NCBI RefSeq assembly: GCF_000766145.1
Contig: NZ_JNFB01000003.1
Location: 31,175-95,174 of the forward strand
Length of the DNA: 64,000 bases
From: Paenilisteria newyorkensis
GTDB taxonomy: Bacteria; Bacillota; Bacilli; Lactobacillales; Listeriaceae
Reading direction: 5' to 3'
Part shown: positions 15,260-24,155 of the stretch, in pieces
How positions within the stretch are numbered: the stretch's first letter is position 1
How the letters are laid out: each line of letters starts with the position of its first letter
The notes under the pieces: generated by a model
What the model saw: only the letters and a program-made list of their open reading frames with translations
Database searches by the model: none
What the model was told of the DNA's origin: nothing
Position numbers and translations under genes: made by a program

Positions 15260-15816
15260 ATTTATCAATCGAAAAAACAGCACTTGTCCTCATCGACTTA
15301 CAAAATGGAATTATCGGACATCATAGCGCGCCGTATACGCCAGAAGCTATTATCGAGCGTGCAGGAGCGCTAGTCAAAGCCTTTGTAGAAAAAGGCGGAT
15401 TCGTGGTATTAGTTCGTGTTTCGACGTTAGATGGGAAAGATATGCTACATCCAATAACAGACACGGAGCAAGGCCCAGCCTCGTATCCAGCAGGTTGGGA
15501 TGCGATTGTCCCGGCACTTGCGGAAATAGATGGCACGTATACGATGACAAAACGGCAATGGGGCGCGTTTCATGGTACAGACCTTGATTTGCAATTACGT
15601 CGCCGTGGTATGGATACGATTGTGCTCGGTGGTGTGTCTACTGGCATCGGCGTGGATACGACAGCCCGCGAAGCCTTCCAACTTGGCTATAATCAAGTTT
15701 TTGTGGAAGATGTGATGGGCGCTGCGAACAAAGAAATGCATGATTATGTATGCCAAACTATTTTTCCAAGAATCGGAAAAGTACGGTCTAGCGCGGAAGT
15801 TATTTCGTATCTATAA
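15256..15816 (+). CDS. Isochorismatase-fold hydrolase lacking the cysteine nucleophile
   Basis: The 186-residue protein has the isochorismatase fold: VLIDLQNGI (Asp14), MTKRQWGAF (Lys99) and [18 protein letters not shown]. In cysteine hydrolases of the family (nicotinamidase, N-carbamoylsarcosine amidase) the last motif holds a Cys; here that position is Gly132. True isochorismatases such as EntB also have Gly there. This suggests vinyl-ether or isochorismate-type chemistry, not amide hydrolysis, though no chorismate-pathway genes are nearby. The ATG overlaps the MFS stop, with AAAGGAG upstream. Confidence 0.85.
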   Translation: MNLSIEKTALVLIDLQNGIIGHHSAPYTPEAIIERAGALVKAFVEKGGFVVLVRVSTLDGKDMLHPITDTEQGPASYPAGWDAIVPALAEIDGTYTMTKRQWGAFHGTDLDLQLRRRGMDTIVLGGVSTGIGVDTTAREAFQLGYNQVFVEDVMGAANKEMHDYVCQTIFPRIGKVRSSAEVISYL

Positions 15817-15833
15817 AAAAGAGACGATGCAAC

Positions 15834-16033
15834 ATGTATGTTAGAATGCAGCAGACTGTAGAAAACTGCTTTACATGATATTTCTCCAAACTTCAGCATG
15901 TCGAAAAATACTTAGTTTCTAGGCAAAAGCGAGTACCAGAGCGGAGCGTACTGAGGTACGTGAGCACTGGAACGGAGCTTTTAACGACGAAAATGAGTGT
16001 TTGTCGACATGCTGAGCATGTATTTTAGAATGC
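15834..16033. repeat. Long intergenic hairpin repeat, copy D, between direct repeats
   Basis: CAGCATGTCGA (15894-15904) and TCGACATGCTG (16004-16014) are perfect arms. The interior shares CTTAGTTTCTAGGCAAAAGC, GCGGAGCGTACT, GTACGTGAGC and TTTTAACGACGAAAATGAG with copy A, and the flank TTACATGAT...CCAAACTTCAGC is also shared. CATGTATGTTAGAATGC and CATGTATTTTAGAATGC (about 15834-15850 and 16017-16033) flank the hairpin as a direct repeat with one mismatch. It lies between convergent genes and probably terminates both. Confidence 0.85.
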
Positions 16034-16053
16034 CGTAACTTCTCTTTTTCACT

Positions 16054-17862
16054 CTAGATGAAGAAAAATCCATAGGCTGCGATGCTCGTTTCGTGAATAT
16101 TCGCGGCTTCTAAAACCGGCCGCCAGTCATCGCGCTCTGGATAGATTGTCGTCACGTCCACTTGTTGCTCCTGGCCTGTTGGATTCATCACAAATAGGTG
16201 CCAATTATCGTCGTCAATGTAACGAATCACGCCGAATAATGGGCCTAACGCGAATGGATAATACCGACCTTTTCGCAGCGCTTCATGCTGGTTTCGAAGT
16301 CGAATCGCCGCATGGAAAAAGTCGCTAATATCAGCGTCTTCACGCCCCCACGGATAAAATTTGCGATTATCAGGATCGGCACCACCTGTAAGCCCCGCCT
16401 CATCTCCGTAATACACGCACGGCACACCAGGCAACATCATCAAGAGATAAATCGCCAAACGCAACTTCGCCTTATCTTCCGACAGCATCGTAAAAATCCG
16501 CGCGGTATCATGCGTCCCGATATTATTCAAGTTCGCCTGCAACGCCTCATTTGGATAATTCTCCTTCAATGCCATCATTTTTTGCGCCGCTTGTTGTGCC
16601 GTCAAGCTTCCGTTAATCAAGTCAATAATAATTTGGCGGAACGGGTAGTTCATCACGCCTTGCAACATACCACCCTCTAAATAATGTCGCCGGTTATCAT
16701 ACGCAATTTTGTTCGTGGCATCTTCCCAAACCTCACCGATTAACACGCGATCTGGATATTTCATCAACGTCTGGCGAATCCCGCCAATAAACGCATCCGG
16801 AAGCTCATCCGCGACATCTAACCGCCAACCAGCAATCCCGCGCGACGTCCAATAATCGATGACACTATCCGATCCACCATAAATCAACCGCTGAAAATCC
16901 GCATCCTGCTTGTTCACAACGGGCAAATTACTAACGCCCCACCAAGCATCGTACTGATCCGGAAACTGGTGGAACGTAAACCAAGAATGATACGGCGAAT
17001 CCACGCTTTGATAAGCCCCAACCGAATCAAAATTCCCATACCGATTAAAATACACACTATCCTCACCAACATGGTTGAAAACGCCATCTAGAACAACCCG
17101 CATCCCCATCTCGCCAGCCTTATGAATCAGCTCCGCCAAAATCGACTCATCGCCAAACATCGGATCAATTTTCTTATAATCAGACGTATCATATTTATGA
17201 TTACTCTTCGCCTCAAAAATCGGACTCAAATACAGCCCCGTGATGCCGAGCTCCTTCAAATACGTCAGCTTCTGCGTAATCCCGTCCAAATTCCCGCCAA
17301 AGAATTCCCAGCGCACAATTTCACCTTGCGCATTTTTAATATAATAAGGCGTGTCCTCAGATCTCGCATAAATAAACGAATCCGGCTTCGGCGAGCGCAC
17401 ATGATCATCCGCATTAAAAAACCGATCCACAAAAATATGATAGAAAACCGCATTCTGATACCATTCTGGCGCCTTATCCGCATACTGGAAACACGTCAGC
17501 TGATACGTGCACATATCATGATAATTCTCCGTGAAAAAACCTTCCCCACCATGCAAATCATGATTATTAAAATAGTACGTCGTCCGCGTCTGCGTATCAA
17601 AATCCTGCTGAATTTTAAAATAATAAAAATAAAGCCCCGTTGCCGCATATGGCTGGAAGGAAACCTGGTAAGCATTACCCTGCGTAGGGTTCATCTCAAA
17701 ACTTTGCTCCTCCATGCCATCTTTGTGAATCTTAAGTTCCACTTTGGAAACGTAAGGAAGCGCGACATCGATTCGAAAATCAATCGTCGCGCTCACATTC
17801 ACTGCGCCAAAAGGTCGTTTGTAAAGCTCATTCCATGAATCAAATAAGACTACTTTCACCAC
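16054..17862 (-). CDS. GH13 alpha-glucosidase of neopullulanase / cyclomaltodextrinase type
   Basis: The 602-residue protein has an N-terminal beta domain (about 1-125), as in CBM34-type neopullulanases, followed by the GH13 barrel. Conserved regions are VVLDGVFNHVG, GWRLDVADE with the nucleophile Asp, GEVWE with the acid/base Glu, and NIGTHDTAR with the transition-state Asp. It hydrolyses alpha-1,4 and often alpha-1,6 links in maltodextrins or cyclodextrins, in the cytoplasm as no signal peptide is seen. Translation starts at GTG eight bases after GAGGGAG. As the last gene of the glycogen operon, 18 bases after glgP, it probably trims limit dextrins left by phosphorylase. Confidence 0.9.
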   Translation of the reverse strand: MVKVVLFDSWNELYKRPFGAVNVSATIDFRIDVALPYVSKVELKIHKDGMEEQSFEMNPTQGNAYQVSFQPYAATGLYFYYFKIQQDFDTQTRTTYYFNNHDLHGGEGFFTENYHDMCTYQLTCFQYADKAPEWYQNAVFYHIFVDRFFNADDHVRSPKPDSFIYARSEDTPYYIKNAQGEIVRWEFFGGNLDGITQKLTYLKELGITGLYLSPIFEAKSNHKYDTSDYKKIDPMFGDESILAELIHKAGEMGMRVVLDGVFNHVGEDSVYFNRYGNFDSVGAYQSVDSPYHSWFTFHQFPDQYDAWWGVSNLPVVNKQDADFQRLIYGGSDSVIDYWTSRGIAGWRLDVADELPDAFIGGIRQTLMKYPDRVLIGEVWEDATNKIAYDNRRHYLEGGMLQGVMNYPFRQIIIDLINGSLTAQQAAQKMMALKENYPNEALQANLNNIGTHDTARIFTMLSEDKAKLRLAIYLLMMLPGVPCVYYGDEAGLTGGADPDNRKFYPWGREDADISDFFHAAIRLRNQHEALRKGRYYPFALGPLFGVIRYIDDDNWHLFVMNPTGQEQQVDVTTIYPERDDWRPVLEAANIHETSIAAYGFFFI

Positions 17863-17880
17863 TGGCTAAACTCCCTCTCG

Positions 17881-20286
17881 TCACAGATTTTTATTGTGGT
17901 GCACATTCCAAATCTCATCCGCATAATGCATAATCGTATAATCCGACGAAAACTCGCCCGCATGTGCAATATTCAAAAGCGACATCTGATTCCACTTCTT
18001 CCGATCACGATACAGCCCGTCAATCCGCGACTGCGCGTGCACATACGACTCATAATCCTTCAACACAAAATACTCATCATTGTACTTCAAAAGCGAATCA
18101 AAAATCTCGCGTCCTTCCGCCTCAATGTTCGGAATCGTTCCATCAACCAGCGCATCCAGACAACGTTTCAAGCGCGGATTGTGATCATAAATCTCCTGTG
18201 AATGATACGAATTAGAATCATAAAAATGATACAATTCCTGATCCTGCATCCCAAACAACAGCATATTCTCATCGCCTACTTTATCCCGAATTTCCACATT
18301 CGCCCCGTCAAGCGTCGCAAGCGTAATCGCCCCGTTTAGCATCAATTTCATATTACTCGTTCCCGACGCCTCTTTCGTCACAAGCGAGATCTGCTCACTA
18401 ATGTCCGCCGCTGGAATAATTTTCTCCGCCAATGTCACGCCGTAATTTTCCACAAAAACGACCTTAATTTTGTTATCAATCGTTGTGTCGTTGTTGATCA
18501 AATCCGCCACCGCATTAATCAGCTTGATAATTTCCTTCGCGTACGAGTAACTCGGTGCCGCCTTCGCCCCAAAAATAAAGACGCGCGGTACTATCTCTTC
18601 CTCCGAATGCGTTTCCTTCAACTTCAAATACAGCGATAAAATATGCAGCACATTCAAGAGTTGGCGTTTATACGCGTGAAGTCGCTTGATTTGAACATCA
18701 AAAACCGCATTAGGATCAATCTCAATCCCCATCGCTTCCTTCACGTAATCCGCCAACCGTTTCTTATTCGCCAATTTGACCTGTTCTAATTTTTCAAGCA
18801 GAACCGTGTCCTCTTTAAAGGCTTTCAGTAAGTATAGCTCATTTGGCTTCTTCTTCCATTCGGTGCCGATATAGTCGCTAATCAAATCGCTCAAACCTTC
18901 ATTGCTCAGAAGCAACCACCGGCGATGCGTAATGCCATTCGTCTTATTATTAAAACGAGCCGGATACGCCAAATAAAAATCATGCAGCGCCTTCTCTTTC
19001 AAAATTTCCGTATGCAGCTTAGCCACACCGTTAATACTGTGGCTACCAATAATCGCCAAATGCGCCATGTGAATAACGCCATCTTGAATCACCGCTGTAC
19101 GATGCGTAAAATTCTCCCCATAAAGCGGCGTCATGCTTTCCAGATGTCGGCGATTAATCTCACAAATAATCTGGTAAATCCGCGGCACTAGATTCGAAAC
19201 CATTTGCTCCGGCCACTTCTCAAGCGCTTCCGCCATAATCGTATGGTTCGTGTACGAGCACGTTTTCATCGTAATCGCCCAAGCAGCATCCCAGCTCAAA
19301 CCCTCTTCATCAAGCAAAATCCGCATCAATTCAGGGATACACATCGTCGGGTGCGTGTCATTAATATGAATCGAAATCTTCTCCGCCAAATGCTCCATCG
19401 GCACGCCCAGCTTCCGGTAATACCGAATAATGCTCTGCACACCCGCCGACACGAAAAAGTACTCCTGCTTCAAGCGTAGCAAGCGACCATCATAACTCGA
19501 ATCATCCGGATAAAGCATCTCTGAAATACTATGAATCGACTTCCGCCGCTCTTCCGAAAAGTAATCCATTTCCTCACTCGGCGGAATTTCAGCCGACCAA
19601 AGCCGCAAATTGTTCACCGTGTCATTTTCATAACCCGTCATTGCCGTATCGTAAGGCACTGCCAAAATATCCTCCGTATGCGCATAAATCGGCTTAATAT
19701 TGCCATCCTTGTCCTCTTCCAAATGCACATCACCGAAAAAGCGCACAATCTCCGCCTTATTCTCGCGCCGCGTTTCCCACACATTCGCATGTCTCAACCA
19801 ATCATCCGGCAGCTCCACTTGGTAACCATTCACAAACTTCTGCTTAAACAAGCCATAGCGATACCGAATCCCGTTCCCATTTCCAGGCACATCACACGTC
19901 GCCATCGAATCCATAAAGCAAGCCGCCAATCGGCCTAGCCCGCCATTTCCAAGTCCAGGATCCGCCTCAATCGCCTCTAAACTGGCAAATTCCACGCCAA
20001 GCTCCGCCAATCCCTCACGAACCGTATCCAAAATTCCTAAATTCAACAAATTGCTTTTTAATAACTTCCCAGGTAGAAACTCAATCGAAAAATAGTAAAC
20101 TTGCTTTGCCTGATCCTGCTGATATTCCTTCTTCGTCTGCATCCAATTTTGAGCCGTGTACTCCTTGACTACACTTCCCAATGTGATGTACTGTTCCAAT
20201 GGCGTCAAATCATGAATTTCAGAGGCATAAAGACTCGTCAATGCACGACTATACTCTTTCTTAAAATGCTCCTTACTAATTTCCAA
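17881..20286 (-). CDS. glgP: Glycogen phosphorylase
   Basis: The 801-residue protein has the full length of GT35 phosphorylases. GLGNGGLGRLAACFMDS is near residues 110-130, and the pyridoxal-phosphate lysine lies in KEASGTSNMKLMLNGA. It releases glucose-1-phosphate from glycogen chain ends. Translation starts at TTG with AAGGAGG seven bases upstream. It is the fifth gene of the glg operon; the preceding gap holds hairpin copy E, which could lower its expression relative to the synthetic genes. Confidence 0.96.
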   Translation of the reverse strand: MEISKEHFKKEYSRALTSLYASEIHDLTPLEQYITLGSVVKEYTAQNWMQTKKEYQQDQAKQVYYFSIEFLPGKLLKSNLLNLGILDTVREGLAELGVEFASLEAIEADPGLGNGGLGRLAACFMDSMATCDVPGNGNGIRYRYGLFKQKFVNGYQVELPDDWLRHANVWETRRENKAEIVRFFGDVHLEEDKDGNIKPIYAHTEDILAVPYDTAMTGYENDTVNNLRLWSAEIPPSEEMDYFSEERRKSIHSISEMLYPDDSSYDGRLLRLKQEYFFVSAGVQSIIRYYRKLGVPMEHLAEKISIHINDTHPTMCIPELMRILLDEEGLSWDAAWAITMKTCSYTNHTIMAEALEKWPEQMVSNLVPRIYQIICEINRRHLESMTPLYGENFTHRTAVIQDGVIHMAHLAIIGSHSINGVAKLHTEILKEKALHDFYLAYPARFNNKTNGITHRRWLLLSNEGLSDLISDYIGTEWKKKPNELYLLKAFKEDTVLLEKLEQVKLANKKRLADYVKEAMGIEIDPNAVFDVQIKRLHAYKRQLLNVLHILSLYLKLKETHSEEEIVPRVFIFGAKAAPSYSYAKEIIKLINAVADLINNDTTIDNKIKVVFVENYGVTLAEKIIPAADISEQISLVTKEASGTSNMKLMLNGAITLATLDGANVEIRDKVGDENMLLFGMQDQELYHFYDSNSYHSQEIYDHNPRLKRCLDALVDGTIPNIEAEGREIFDSLLKYNDEYFVLKDYESYVHAQSRIDGLYRDRKKWNQMSLLNIAHAGEFSSDYTIMHYADEIWNVHHNKNL

Positions 20287-20306
20287 TATGATTCCTCCTT
20301 ATCGGG

Positions 20307-20415
20307 CTTAAAAAAACTATGTGTTTCCGCCAAACCACAAGCGCGGCGACAAATGATTAGATCCTAGGCAAAAGCGAGTACCAGCGCGGAGCTGATCGTG
20401 TGTCGCCGCGCTTGA
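20307..20415. repeat. Long intergenic hairpin repeat, copy E (shortened)
   Basis: CAAGCGCGGCGACA and TGTCGCCGCGCTTG are perfect 14-base arms. The loop keeps CTAGGCAAAAGCGAGTACCAG and GCGGAGC from the family, but the GTACGTGAG half and the right-hand module are missing. The left flank resembles copies A and D. It lies inside the glg operon, directly after the glgA stop codon, so it may act as an attenuator or RNA-stability barrier there. Confidence 0.8.
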
Positions 20416-21843
20416 TCAGTGTTCCTCGTAAATACCCTTATACTTTTCCGCTGAAACTTTCCAGCTGAAATCCTTGTTCATCGCTTGTGTCACGAGTTGT
20501 TGCCAGACAGCGGGTTGCGTATCATAAAGCGCGATTGCCGATTCCAAAATATTTCTGAAAACACCAGCCTCATAATTATGAAAACTAAAACCAGTTCCCT
20601 CTCCTGTATACTGATTAAAAGGCTGTACGGTATCTTTCAAACCACCCGTTTCATGCACAACAGGAAGCGTCCCGTACCGCATCGCAATCAACTGCGCAAT
20701 CCCGCACGGTTCAAACCAAGACGGCATCAACAACATGTCCCCAGCCGCATACAACTGTTGTGCAAAACCAATATCAAAATCAATATTCGCCGACATTTTT
20801 TCAGGATACACATGCTCGAAAAAGCGATACGAATCCTCAAAACCTGTCTCGCCCATGCCAAGAATCGCGATTTGAATATCCTTTTGCAATAACGCATCTA
20901 GGCTTTCCTCGACTAAATGGCATCCTTTTTGATGGGTTAATCGCGAGACCATGATGATTAGCGGCACATCCGTACGAACCGGTAATCCCAAACGTTTCTG
21001 CATCGCCGCCTTATTCGCCGCTTTTCCAGACATATCCGCCTGACTAAAAGCGTTTGGAATGAGCGGATCCCTCGCCGGATCATTCAACTCCTGATCAATC
21101 CCGTTCAGAATCCCCGTCAATTTCCAAGCATTCGCGCGAAGCAAACCATCCAAACGCTCCCCATAAAGCGGCGTCTGAATTTCCTGCGCATAGCTCGGAC
21201 TCACCGTCGTAATCCGATCCGCAAACTGAATCGCGCCCTTCATAAAGTTCACATCATCATAATACTTAATCCCGTCCTCATGCCACGTCTGCATCCCAAT
21301 CCCGAGCAATTCCTCCAACACACGCGGCGAATAAATCCCCTGGAACTGCAAATTATGAATCGTGAGCACCGTCCGAATCCCGCGATACGCCTCAATCCAA
21401 TGATACTTATCCGCAAGTAGCAACGGAACAATCCCTGTATGCCAATCATTCACGTGTAGCCAATCTGGAATAAAATCAATTTTCTCCATCATTTCACAAA
21501 CCGCCATCGAGAAAAATGCATAACGCTCTGCATCATCATAATCCCCATACACATTCGGGCGGTCAAAATAATACAAGTTATCAATAAAGTAAAACGTCAC
21601 ACCGTCACGCACCAGCGTCTTCACACCACAAAACTGCTTGCGCCAACCAACGTCCACCGTAAACTGCGTCACATCAACCATCTCATCCTTAAACTCCTGC
21701 GCCATCTTCGTGTGAAACGGCAACACCACGCGAATATCCACGCCCTGCTTCACCAACTCTTTCGGCAACGCATACGCCACATCCGCCAAGCCACCCACTT
21801 TCACAAACGGAAAGACCTCCGCTGCTGCAAATAAGACTTTCAT
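20416..21843 (-). CDS. glgA: Glycogen synthase (ADP-glucose)
   Basis: The 475-residue GT5 enzyme adds glucose from ADP-glucose to the growing alpha-1,4 chain. The N-terminal KVGGLADV loop (residues 15-22) binds ADP-glucose, and the C-terminal SWFEPCGIAQLIAMRYGTLPVV region is the GT-B donor site. The ATG overlaps the glgD stop codon by four bases. Length and motifs are normal. Confidence 0.96.
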   Translation of the reverse strand: MKVLFAAAEVFPFVKVGGLADVAYALPKELVKQGVDIRVVLPFHTKMAQEFKDEMVDVTQFTVDVGWRKQFCGVKTLVRDGVTFYFIDNLYYFDRPNVYGDYDDAERYAFFSMAVCEMMEKIDFIPDWLHVNDWHTGIVPLLLADKYHWIEAYRGIRTVLTIHNLQFQGIYSPRVLEELLGIGMQTWHEDGIKYYDDVNFMKGAIQFADRITTVSPSYAQEIQTPLYGERLDGLLRANAWKLTGILNGIDQELNDPARDPLIPNAFSQADMSGKAANKAAMQKRLGLPVRTDVPLIIMVSRLTHQKGCHLVEESLDALLQKDIQIAILGMGETGFEDSYRFFEHVYPEKMSANIDFDIGFAQQLYAAGDMLLMPSWFEPCGIAQLIAMRYGTLPVVHETGGLKDTVQPFNQYTGEGTGFSFHNYEAGVFRNILESAIALYDTQPAVWQQLVTQAMNKDFSWKVSAEKYKGIYEEH

Positions 21844-22988
21844 CCGACTTCCGCCCCTCTGCTCGTCTCAATCTGTTCATCCTTTTTAACCACAATCGGG
21901 TTCTCACGCGTACCTATCAACTCGACACCCGGCGCAATCACGCTCTTCTTATCCGCAATCACGTACTCCAATCGCGCACCCGCACCGACTCGCGCACCCT
22001 GCATCACCATCGAATGCTTCACACGCGCGCCCTCTTCCAGCACCACATTCCGAAACAGAAGCGAATGCTCCGCCGATCCACGCAACAAGCAACCGTTCGC
22101 GACCAAGCAATCCTTAACATCCGAATGCTCCGCGTAAAAAGTTGGCACCTCGTTCTTCGCCTTCGTATGGATTTTCTGATTCTCTTGGAACAACGCCGAC
22201 AAATGACGATCCTCCAACATATCAAAATTCCCTTCAAAATACGAGTTCACCGAATAAATTTGGCGCAAATAACCCGTATACTCAAACCCATTCGCATTCG
22301 TATGTTCCACCGCCTGTTTCATCACCGCATCCAGCGAAAAATCACGCCCGGTTTCCCGATAATTCGCAAGCAATTTCAACAACAATTCCTGCTTCAACAA
22401 ATAAATTTCCAAGCTAAGCGCACTACTTTCAGTCACCCGCTCCGATTTGCCCACTTCCTCATGCGCCAAAATTTTACCTTCCGGCGTCACATCAAGCGTC
22501 ATCAAATTCTCATGATCCCCCGCCTCAATCGGCGCCGTTAGCTTTTTATAAACGACCGTAATATCCGCTTCCTGCTGCTTATGATGTTGCAAAACACCCT
22601 TCAAATCGATATTACAAATCATCTTACTTCCCATAATAACCACGTATTCCGTCGCCGATTTCGTCAAGAAGTTCAGGCTATTATCATAATTCTCCTGCGA
22701 AAAATCATCCGCATTCCGCTCATCAAACACGAACAAACCACCGTACATCGTGTTCAAATCCCATTCCTTCCCGCTCCGAATATGATCAAATAACGAACGA
22801 TTATTCTCATTCAAAAACATCGCAATCGTATTGATACCAGCATTCGTCATATTCGACAACGGGAAATCAATCAAGCGATACCGACATGCAAATGGCATCG
22901 CCGCAAGAGGCCGGTTTTTCGTCAAAGGCTGCAGTCCTTCTTTATTTTCCGATAAGTTTAAGATTCCACATATTTTATTAGCCTTCAT
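21840..22988 (-). CDS. glgD: Glucose-1-phosphate adenylyltransferase regulatory subunit GlgD
   Basis: The 382-residue protein is related to GlgC but lacks the catalytic GGxGxRL loop at its start (it reads [14 protein letters not shown]), as GlgD subunits do. It keeps [10 protein letters not shown] and a left-handed beta-helix C-terminus. In B. subtilis-type operons GlgD joins GlgC in a mixed tetramer and tunes its activity. It overlaps glgC by 11 bases and glgA by four. Confidence 0.95.
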   Translation of the reverse strand: MKANKICGILNLSENKEGLQPLTKNRPLAAMPFACRYRLIDFPLSNMTNAGINTIAMFLNENNRSLFDHIRSGKEWDLNTMYGGLFVFDERNADDFSQENYDNSLNFLTKSATEYVVIMGSKMICNIDLKGVLQHHKQQEADITVVYKKLTAPIEAGDHENLMTLDVTPEGKILAHEEVGKSERVTESSALSLEIYLLKQELLLKLLANYRETGRDFSLDAVMKQAVEHTNANGFEYTGYLRQIYSVNSYFEGNFDMLEDRHLSALFQENQKIHTKAKNEVPTFYAEHSDVKDCLVANGCLLRGSAEHSLLFRNVVLEEGARVKHSMVMQGARVGAGARLEYVIADKKSVIAPGVELIGTRENPIVVKKDEQIETSRGAEVG

Positions 22989-24120
22989 CTTCCGACACTC
23001 CTATCATTTCATGGTGACCAACAACCTCAATCTCGTCGCCACCCAAAATTTCCACATTATCCGCAATAACCGCATTTTCGCCTACAATCGCGCGTTTTAA
23101 CACGACATTTTTCCCAATCACCGCATTTGGCATGATGACACTATCCTCAATCACGCTATTCTCGCCAACCTTCACATTTTGCGACAATATCGAATGCTTC
23201 ACCTGCCCATTAATAAAACAGCCATCCACAATCAGCGCATTTTTCACATCCGCCTGCTTCGTAATATGCTGTGGCGGCGCAATCGGGTTTTTCGAATAAA
23301 TTCGCCATTCCCTATCCCGAATATTCAACTCGTGGCAAGGATTAATGAACTCCATATTCGCCTCCCACAAACTCGAAATCGTCCCAACATCCTTCCAATA
23401 ACCCGAAAAACGGTACGCGAAAATAGGCTCGCCATTATTCAAATACGCTGGCACGATATTTTTACCGAAGTCACTCATATCAATATTTTTAGACTGCGCA
23501 TCTTTCAAATACTGCTTCAACAAACTCCATTTAAATATATAAATCCCCATCGATGCCAAATTACTCTTCGGCTCAGCAGGTTTCTCATCAAACTCAATAA
23601 TCCGCTCCGTATTATCCACGTTCATAATCCCGAACCGCAACGCCTCTTCCATCGGCACCTCAATAACAGCCACCGTCAACGCCGCATTTTTCGCCTTATG
23701 ATAATCGAGCATTTTCTCATAATCCATTTTATAAATATGATCACCCGACAAAATAAGCACATACTCAGGATCATGACTATCGATAAAACTCACATTCTGA
23801 TGAATCGCGTGCGCCGTCCCCTTAAACCACTTCTCACCTTCCAAACTAAGATGCGGTTGCAAAATCGTCACGCCACCATTTTTATAATCCAGATCAAAAT
23901 AAGACCCATCTCCAATATGATCGTTCAACTCGAGCGGCTGGTACTGCGTCACCACGCCCACCGTATCAATCCCTGAATTCGAACAATTGCTCAGCGAAAA
24001 ATCAATAATGCGATATTTCCCGCCAAACGAAACAGCCGGTTTTGCCATCGTTTTCGTTAAATCGCCGAGCCTTGAACCTTGTCCACCTGCTAAAATCATT
24101 GCAATCATGTCATTTTTCAT
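22978..24120 (-). CDS. glgC: Glucose-1-phosphate adenylyltransferase GlgC
   Basis: The 380-residue enzyme makes ADP-glucose from ATP and glucose-1-phosphate, the committed step of glycogen synthesis. [14 protein letters not shown] near the start is the nucleotide-binding loop, followed by [26 protein letters not shown] and FDEKPAEP. The C-terminal third is a beta-helix with hexapeptide-like repeats. It lies between glgB and glgD in one transcript. Confidence 0.96.
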   Translation of the reverse strand: MKNDMIAMILAGGQGSRLGDLTKTMAKPAVSFGGKYRIIDFSLSNCSNSGIDTVGVVTQYQPLELNDHIGDGSYFDLDYKNGGVTILQPHLSLEGEKWFKGTAHAIHQNVSFIDSHDPEYVLILSGDHIYKMDYEKMLDYHKAKNAALTVAVIEVPMEEALRFGIMNVDNTERIIEFDEKPAEPKSNLASMGIYIFKWSLLKQYLKDAQSKNIDMSDFGKNIVPAYLNNGEPIFAYRFSGYWKDVGTISSLWEANMEFINPCHELNIRDREWRIYSKNPIAPPQHITKQADVKNALIVDGCFINGQVKHSILSQNVKVGENSVIEDSVIMPNAVIGKNVVLKRAIVGENAVIADNVEILGGDEIEVVGHHEMIGVSEDEG

Positions 24121-24155
24121 AATTATCTGGGACTGCTAACGAAAGCAAATCCCTC

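Noticed and set aside
2950..20415. CRISPR array as explanation for the repeated hairpins
   Set aside because: Copies are single, kilobases apart, with long palindromes and no regular spacers; no cas genes are present.
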